A DNA stretch of 64,000 bases from Streptomyces sp. NBC_01214 (GTDB taxonomy: Bacteria > Actinomycetota > Actinomycetes > Streptomycetales > Streptomycetaceae). The stretch lies in NCBI RefSeq assembly GCF_026340975.1, contig NZ_JAPEOS010000003.1, positions 1 through 64,000 on the forward strand. Reading direction: 5' to 3'. Shown piece by piece: positions 59,539-64,000 of this stretch; position 1 is the first letter of the stretch, and each line of letters starts with the position of its first letter. The translations under genes were made by a program, and so were the position numbers. The notes beneath the pieces are model-generated. The model had not been told where the DNA came from, searched no databases, and saw only the letters and a program-made list of their open reading frames with translations.

Positions 59539-59654
59539 CCTTCCCCGGTTTCTGATCTGTGAGGTGACGGGGAGCATGGCGCTGGCCGCGTGCACCCCGT
59601 CATCTCACCGCGAAGGTCAGCTGTCGCCAGGGGCTTCGGTGTCGTTGGGGCGGC

Positions 59655-59823
59655 CCGCGTCGTGTTCGCCCTCGCCCGTGTCAAGCAGGAACTTCGCGAA
59701 TCCCTCGACGCCTACGGCCTCACGGCGGCGGTCGGGGTGAACCGGATTTACCCGACCCAGCCGACAGCGATCGCTGCTTTCCACGCCTGGCAACGGGCCG
59801 GCAACCATGATCCCGGCCCATGA
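59655..59823 (+). pseudogene. SulP C-terminal (STAS) fragment
   Basis: Reads VVFALARVKQELRESLDAYG followed by LTAAVGVNRIYPTQPTAI, which is the very end of a SulP transporter of yet another type than the two intact ones. No upstream domain remains. A scar at the right border of the lanthipeptide cluster. Confidence 0.72.
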
Positions 59824-60298
59824 CGAGAGAACGGAGCCATGGCTTCTTCACGCGAGAGCTTGGCTGCGGCGCCTGTGCGCGGGTGAAGCCAGGACGATGT
59901 CCGGCGGCCCCGGATCTGGGGACCAGATCTGGGGACCAGTGCCGAGTACACGCATCTGGGCAATGGAGTAAGGAGGTCCGAACGCCATGGCGGACGGCTG
60001 GTCAGCCGGTATGCCACGCGGCCGCTGGGCTGCCTACTGGCTGCGCATCGGCTTCCAACGCGACGTTCCGGCCACCCTCTGTGCGTCGATGGGCAGGGTG
60101 CGCTGGACCGGCCCGATAGGGACGCTCAGGCCGGACAACTCGATCTCGCAGGTCGGATGGTCCTGCTGGAGTCGGTCGGGTGCTTGGCCGCGAGCAACTT
60201 GCGGACGCAGTCGGTGTCATCAGGGGCATTCATCCAGCGTCCGGCAGCGCGTGTCACTGCTCGGCCCTAAGCTCGCAAGGCAGGAGAAGGGGGAGTTC
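59824..60298. other. region without a confident gene
   Basis: 475 bases with a short tandem repeat GGGGACCAGATCT-like near 59920-59940. Frames here are broken and have no recognisable domains. Confidence 0.4.
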
Positions 60299-60967
60299 GT
60301 GCGCGATCGCATGCTCACAGCCGACGTACCACTCGGACCGTTCGAAGGCGCCAAGATCACTGTGCACTCGGCGAAGGGCAAGAACGCCAGACTGCATACG
60401 CGCAGAGAGTGTGGTCAGCTCCGGACGCCCCATGTGGCCACGATCGAGGTCCCGTTGAACGGGAACGTGGTGGACAGGTTCTGTTCGGGCTGTGCGGACT
60501 GGGGTCCGACGTCGCGGCCGACATCGGGGCTGGGCATCTTCATGAGGGCGCTCGGCGGATCGGGACTGCTCCATCAGCTGCAGGCCTATGCGGAGCCGGA
60601 TGAGGACATGCACTGGACCCAGGGCGAGGTGCAGGCTGCGGCCGAGCTTGCGGTGGCCGCCTTCCGCCGCGGCGCTGGCACTGCTCAGGGCCGGGTAGGC
60701 GCTCGACCCGGGGCCGACTCGTCCGTGCGCCGGCCGCGGGCGGAGTGTTCGAGTTCGACAGTGGTCTCCGGCGGCTGCCGGAGCGTGTTGTGGACGGTGC
60801 AGTGCGAGGCGACAGCGAGGAGGCCGGCGCGCCGCTCCTCGGGCAGCTCCGGAGGCGGGGTGACCACGACGCGCACCGCGCCCACGCGGGCGGGCGGGCC
60901 GGCGGCCATCGCGAACTCCGCCCGTACGCCCAGGCCCGCCCGAGGCAGGCCATGGCGCAGCAGGTAG
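60299..60967 (+). CDS. hypothetical protein, 3' end uncertain
   Basis: Starts at GTG 60299 with GGGGGAG 3-4 nt upstream. The first 130 residues look like a real protein (PFEGAKITVHSAKGKNARLH, TRRECGQLRTPHVATIEVPL, RFCSGCADWG, EVQAAAELAVAAFRRG) with a possible two-part Cys site. The frame continues past 60685 into DNA that is the antisense of the OsmC gene, where the composition becomes Ser/Arg-rich, so the native C-terminus has probably been lost. Family not recognised. Confidence 0.4.
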   Translation: MRDRMLTADVPLGPFEGAKITVHSAKGKNARLHTRRECGQLRTPHVATIEVPLNGNVVDRFCSGCADWGPTSRPTSGLGIFMRALGGSGLLHQLQAYAEPDEDMHWTQGEVQAAAELAVAAFRRGAGTAQGRVGARPGADSSVRRPRAECSSSTVVSGGCRSVLWTVQCEATARRPARRSSGSSGGGVTTTRTAPTRAGGPAAIANSARTPRPARGRPWRSR

Positions 60968-61176
60968 CGCCCCGCGTAGAAGGCGACGCACGTGGCCAGG
61001 GAGGCGGCGAACAGTTCAGTCGGCGTGGGTGCGGTGTCCGTCCCGCCCGCTCCCAGGGGCTGGTCCACGCGAAGCCGGTGTCCGCGCACGTCGACCGCGT
61101 ACACGTCACCCTCGACATGGGTGACGTCGAGCCGTTGCAGGTCCTCCGACGGCCGTGCCGCTGTGGTGTCCGTCAT
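60685..61176 (-). CDS. OsmC-family protein
   Basis: 163 aa from ATG 61176. OsmC-type fold: LRVDQPLGAGGTDTAPTPTE, LFAASLATCVAFYAGRYLL with the first redox Cys, and SHCTVHNTL with the second. Family members reduce organic hydroperoxides or bind related compounds with these two Cys. Next to DUF302 and the persulfide/rhodanese genes, it fits a sulfur or thiol stress locus. Confidence 0.87.
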   Translation of the reverse strand: MTDTTAARPSEDLQRLDVTHVEGDVYAVDVRGHRLRVDQPLGAGGTDTAPTPTELFAASLATCVAFYAGRYLLRHGLPRAGLGVRAEFAMAAGPPARVGAVRVVVTPPPELPEERRAGLLAVASHCTVHNTLRQPPETTVELEHSARGRRTDESAPGRAPTRP

Positions 61177-61758
61177 GGCGGGGCCTCCGTTTCGGGTGGG
61201 CTACTGCCACTCTGATCGGCCGGCGGTCCTCGGGCATGGGCCTTTCGGGCCCTTCCGGGGACCTCTCGGCCTCTGAGGGCCGACTCGGCGAGTTCGGAGC
61301 ACTCCGGGTCAGCCTCGCAGGCGCCGGATGCGAGATCGGCCGGATCGACTCGTCGGCGTCCGGCGGCCCGCTGTGGGGCTGCCAGACGCCACGCCTCATC
61401 ACGAAAGGTGATCAGGCGCCGGCGACCCGAGTCAGGCTGAGCCAGCCGCCCGGCACACCGGCGTCGTCGACGTCATGGAGGCCCTGCGCGCGTTCGTCGA
61501 GCGGACCCGCACACCGACGAAAGGGCCCGCGCCTCCGGGACACGTGCGTGAGCAACCGAGAAGAAGCATGCAGCGAAGACGCGCGTCACCGGCTCTTCCG
61601 GAACCTCCCGTTCCCAGTCTTTCGGTCGCTCACGAAGGCCGGGTCGGCGAGAGTCCGGCCCCGCTGCTCCGGATCGATGCGGTGCGCGGCACAAGAGGCG
61701 GGCGATGGCAGCCATGACGACTGACACTGCAGAAGTGGTACTCGTTGCCTGACCGCGG
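61177..61758. other. region without a confident gene
   Basis: 582 bases. A minus-strand frame beginning near 61714 (MAAIARLLCRAPHRSGAAG) has no family resemblance and no clear ribosome binding site. Probably eroded sequence downstream of the DUF302 gene. Confidence 0.4.
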
Positions 61759-62154
61759 TCATCCGGTGGTTTCCAGGGTGCTGAGGGCGGCGTCGAGACG
61801 GCGGGTGGCCTCCTCGGCGACGGGCTGGAGGGCGGGCAGGCCGGTGAGAGTGACCATGACGCCGGGGTCCAGGGCCTGGACGGCGGTGCGTTCGCCGTCG
61901 GTGCGAACCACGACGTTGCAGGGCAGGAGGAGGCCGATGGTGCGGTCGGCATCCAGGGCCTGGCGGGCGAGCGGCGGGTTGCAGGCACCGAGGATCAGGT
62001 AGTCCTCCATGTCGTGCCCGAGCTTGGCCTTCAGGGTGGCGGTGACGTCGATCTCAGTAAGGATGCCGAAGCCCTGCACGGCAAGGGCCTCGCGGACTGC
62101 GGAAACGGTCGTGGTGAAGTCGGCATCGAGGTGGACGGTCCGGTCGTAGCGCAT
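61759..62154 (-). CDS. DUF302-domain protein
   Basis: 131 aa from ATG 62154. DUF302 features: YDRTVHLDADFTTTVSAVRE, ALAVQGFGILTEIDVTATLK, LILGACNPPLARQALDADRT, GLLLPCNVVVRT. Members often lie near sulfur-oxidation and persulfide genes. It is divergent from the persulfide dioxygenase operon and shares its CsoR/CstR-type operators. Biochemical role unknown. Confidence 0.88.
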   Translation of the reverse strand: MRYDRTVHLDADFTTTVSAVREALAVQGFGILTEIDVTATLKAKLGHDMEDYLILGACNPPLARQALDADRTIGLLLPCNVVVRTDGERTAVQALDPGVMVTLTGLPALQPVAEEATRRLDAALSTLETTG

Positions 62155-62231
62155 GGCGTCATCCCTGTCCGGGGTGTGTGGCGGGCGGCGGGTAGCCGTC
62201 CGGTGCGAGCGGGTTCCCTAGGCCGCCAAAA

Positions 62232-62281
62232 ATACCCCCAGGGGTACCCGTGCTAGGCTCGAAATATACCCCCGGGGGTAA
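62232..62281. promoter_or_regulatory. two CsoR/CstR-type operators
   Basis: TACCCCCAGGGGTA (62233-62246) and the perfect palindrome TACCCCCGGGGGTA (62267-62280), 34 bp apart. The C-tract/G-tract with flanking TA is the operator form of CsoR and the persulfide sensor CstR. The second copy lies 25 bases before the dioxygenase start, so binding would block transcription. No CsoR/CstR gene is in the window. Confidence 0.8.
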
Positions 62282-62305
62282 ATGCCAGCCGAAAGGAGCA
62301 ACCAC

Positions 62306-63673
62306 GTGTTCTTCATCGACACCATCGAGACCGAGGGCCTGGGAAACCGCAGCTACCTGGCGGGCGGCGCGGACACCGCAGTGGTGGTGGACCCTCCCCG
62401 CGACATCGACCGTGTCCTGGCGGCGGCTGCCGCGCGGGGCGTGCGCATCTCGCACGTGGCGGAGACCCATGTCCACAACGACTACGTCACCGGCGGCCTG
62501 GACCTGGCCCGCATCACCGGCGCCGCCTACCTCGTGCCCGCTGCCGCCCGCGTCTCCTTCGCCCGCACACCGGTCGCCGACGGCAACACGGTGAGTGTGG
62601 ACGAGGGCATCACCCTGCGGGCGATGGCCACACCCGGACACACCCCGCACCACACCTCCTACGTCCTGGACGAACGGGGGACGGCGGCCGCGGTGTTCAC
62701 CGGCGGGTCGCTGCTGATCGGCTCGGTCGGTCGCCCTGACCTGGTCGAGCCGAGGCTGACCGAACAGCTGGCCCGCGCCCAGCACGCATCCGCGCACCGG
62801 CTGGCCGCCGAGCTCCCCGACGAGACGCCGGTGCTGCCCACCCACGGGTTCGGCAGCTTCTGCTCCTCCTCCCAGCCCGAGGGCGACGCCACCACGATCG
62901 GCAAGGAGAAGGAGGGCAACGACGCCCTGGTCAAGGACGTCGACTCCTTCGTCGCCGCCCTGCTGGCAGGCCTGGAGGACGTGCCCGCCTACTACGCCCA
63001 CATGGGCCCGGCCAACTCCGAAGGCCCCACCCCGGTGGACCTGACCGCACCCCCGCTGGCCGACGCCGCCGACATCGCCGAGCGCCTGGCCGCCGGGGAG
63101 TGGGTGGTGGACCTGCGCAACCGGATCGCTTTCGCCGAAGGCCACATCGCCGGCTCGTTCAACTTCGAGGCGGAAGGCAAGATCGCCACCTACCTGGCCT
63201 GGATGATCCCCTGGGGCAAGCCCGTCACCCTCCTCGCGGAGTCACCCGCCCAGCTCGCCGCCGCCCGGCGCGAACTGGTCCGCGTCGGCATCGACCGCCC
63301 GGCCGCGGCCGCCACCGGCACCGTCCGCGACTGGGTACCCGACGGCCACGCCCTGCGCTCCTTTCCCCGAGCCACCTTCGCCGACCTCGCCGCCCAGGAC
63401 CCCCGCCCGGATGTGGTCCTCGATGTGAGGCGGGACTCCGAACGCGCCACGGGCTGGATCGAAGGCTCCGTACACATCCCGATCCACCACCTCCACCGCC
63501 GCCTGGCCGACGTACCGGCCGGGACGGTGTGGGTGCACTGCGCGGGCGGAATGCGCGCGGGCATTGCCGCCTCCCTGCTGGATGCCGCAGGCCGCGACGT
63601 CGTCGCCGTCGACGACTCCTTCGACGCCACAACCGACGCCGGGCTGCCCCTCACCACCGGCACCGGCAGCTGA
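62306..63673 (+). CDS. persulfide dioxygenase-like MBL fold protein with rhodanese domains
   Basis: 455 aa from GTG 62306, with AAAGGAG 8 nt upstream; ATG 62282 overlaps the operator and is less likely. The metallo-beta-lactamase domain has ETHVHNDYVTGG and ATPGHTPHHTSYVL plus LPTHGFGSFC, as in ETHE1-type persulfide dioxygenases that oxidise glutathione or bacillithiol/mycothiol persulfide to sulfite. Two rhodanese-like domains follow. The first (about 265-355) lacks the catalytic Cys; the second has VHCAGGMRAGIAAS and should be active. The start of a sulfide-detoxification operon. Confidence 0.88.
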   Translation: MFFIDTIETEGLGNRSYLAGGADTAVVVDPPRDIDRVLAAAAARGVRISHVAETHVHNDYVTGGLDLARITGAAYLVPAAARVSFARTPVADGNTVSVDEGITLRAMATPGHTPHHTSYVLDERGTAAAVFTGGSLLIGSVGRPDLVEPRLTEQLARAQHASAHRLAAELPDETPVLPTHGFGSFCSSSQPEGDATTIGKEKEGNDALVKDVDSFVAALLAGLEDVPAYYAHMGPANSEGPTPVDLTAPPLADAADIAERLAAGEWVVDLRNRIAFAEGHIAGSFNFEAEGKIATYLAWMIPWGKPVTLLAESPAQLAAARRELVRVGIDRPAAAATGTVRDWVPDGHALRSFPRATFADLAAQDPRPDVVLDVRRDSERATGWIEGSVHIPIHHLHRRLADVPAGTVWVHCAGGMRAGIAASLLDAAGRDVVAVDDSFDATTDAGLPLTTGTGS

Positions 63674-63712
63674 ACCGCTGCCCCCGCCACCCGAGACTCG
63701 GAAGGAAACCAG

Positions 63713-64000
63713 ATGCCTCTCCTCCGCCGCGGCACCGCTCGCGTCACCCCCGACCAGGCCCACCAGCGCACCACCGACGGTGACGCCGTCCTCCTCGACG
63801 TGCGCGAGCAGGCCGAGTGGAATGCCGGCCACGCCCCCGGCGCCGTGCATGTGCCGCTCTCCCGGCTGGTCACCGGCACCGGCCTGCCCGCCACGGCCCA
63901 GGGCCGGCCGCTGTTGGTGATCTGCCGCTCCGGGCACCGCTCCCAGCAGGCCGCCAGACTCTTGGCCGGGCGCGGAGCCGAGGCCGTCGACGTCAAGGGC
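63713..64000 (+). CDS. rhodanese-like sulfurtransferase (3' end outside window)
   Basis: Starts at ATG 63713 with GGAAGGAAACC upstream and runs off the right edge (96 codons present). Rhodanese features: VLLDVREQAEWNAGHAPGAV and the active-site loop VICRSGHRSQQAA with the catalytic Cys. It would transfer sulfane sulfur in the pathway started by the upstream persulfide dioxygenase, 39 bases after that gene. Confidence 0.9.
   Translation, partial: MPLLRRGTARVTPDQAHQRTTDGDAVLLDVREQAEWNAGHAPGAVHVPLSRLVTGTGLPATAQGRPLLVICRSGHRSQQAARLLAGRGAEAVDVKG

Larger units (their letters stand above)
44733..59586. repeat. dispersed element of about 24 bp, six copies across the lanthipeptide cluster
   Basis: A sequence of the form GGTGAC-N-GG-N-AGCACG followed by a GCCGGC core occurs on the plus strand at 45816-45839, 50121-50145, 51737-51761, 57030-57054 and 59563-59586, and inverted at 44733-44755. 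All copies are at gene borders, none inside a core coding domain. A looser relative lies near 54970-55020. Function unknown; candidates are a regulator-binding site or a small repetitive element. Confidence 0.6.

Noticed and set aside
1..64000. tRNA, rRNA or attachment-site tRNA ends
   Set aside because: I looked for cloverleaf-like stems and CCA-proximal T-loop sequence near the recombinases and replication genes and recognised none; a dedicated scan could still find one.

Overview
The window is high-GC actinomycete DNA, most likely Streptomyces. The GC-rich third codon positions, frequent GTG and TTG starts, a WhiB regulator, several DUF-type families typical of Streptomyces, LAXTG (class E sortase) surface proteins and a DUF2637 membrane protein all point there. 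A relaxase, MobC, a replication-initiator-like gene, a helicase loader and at least seven truncated gene fragments suggest a large plasmid, an integrative element or a chromosome arm that has often exchanged DNA. I recognised no rRNA, tRNA or CRISPR array.

Layout. 0-6.4 kb: four overlapping genes, three tyrosine recombinases and a TnpC-like coiled-coil protein, resembling the Tn554 type of transposition module. 6.4-11.8 kb: a TPR-type regulator, then divergently an asparagine-synthetase-like enzyme, a NUDIX hydrolase and UDP-glucose dehydrogenase, closed by a strong terminator. 11.9-14 kb: an HTH plus ImmA/IrrE metallopeptidase coupled to an unrecognised partner. 14.4-17.05 kb (minus strand): the most notable locus, a three-gene operon encoding a bacterial gasdermin, a subtilisin-like protease and a small protein resembling an I9 propeptide/inhibitor. 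I infer a defence or cell-death module in which the protease removes the gasdermin C-terminal tail. An eroded IS630 transposase lies just upstream.

17.3-28 kb: accessory and decayed DNA, with IS ends, a fragment of UDP-glucose dehydrogenase, two SpaA/Cna-B surface proteins (one without its 5' end), a SulP transporter with a divergent MerR regulator, an nhaA fragment, and three DUF317-type genes, the last apparently starting at CTG. 28-37.6 kb: mobilisation and replication genes (relaxase, MobC, oriT-like repeat, DUF2637 protein, WhiB, DnaC-like ATPase, Rep-like protein, an intergenic region of about 1 kb with palindromes, and an MmyB-type regulator). 37.7-44.2 kb: a thioesterase, then a regulon controlled by two ArsR paralogues. 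The same TTGCAGA/TCTGCAA operator stands before three transcription units that carry SulP, a PNPOx-like protein, two HATPase anti-sigma-like proteins, a STAS protein and PhnA.

44.6-59.5 kb: a class I lanthipeptide cluster of the FxLD family. On the minus strand run a PCMT-like methyltransferase, the 59-aa precursor, a hairpin, LanB dehydratase, LanC cyclase, a second SpaB_C-like protein and a 44-aa Cys-rich protein, preceded by a kinase, a lactate/malate-dehydrogenase-like protein and an HprK-like kinase. On the plus strand are two paralogous regulators sharing a 35-bp upstream element, and a glycosyltransferase. The precursor would be dehydrated and cyclised at its three Cys, with possible isoaspartate formation at Asp-Gly. 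59.6-64 kb: a SulP fragment, OsmC, DUF302, and a persulfide-dioxygenase/rhodanese operon behind two CsoR/CstR-type palindromes, running off the right edge.

Starts were chosen from Shine-Dalgarno spacing, overlap with the upstream stop and family N-termini; alternatives are given. All family assignments come from reading the sequence, not from searches.
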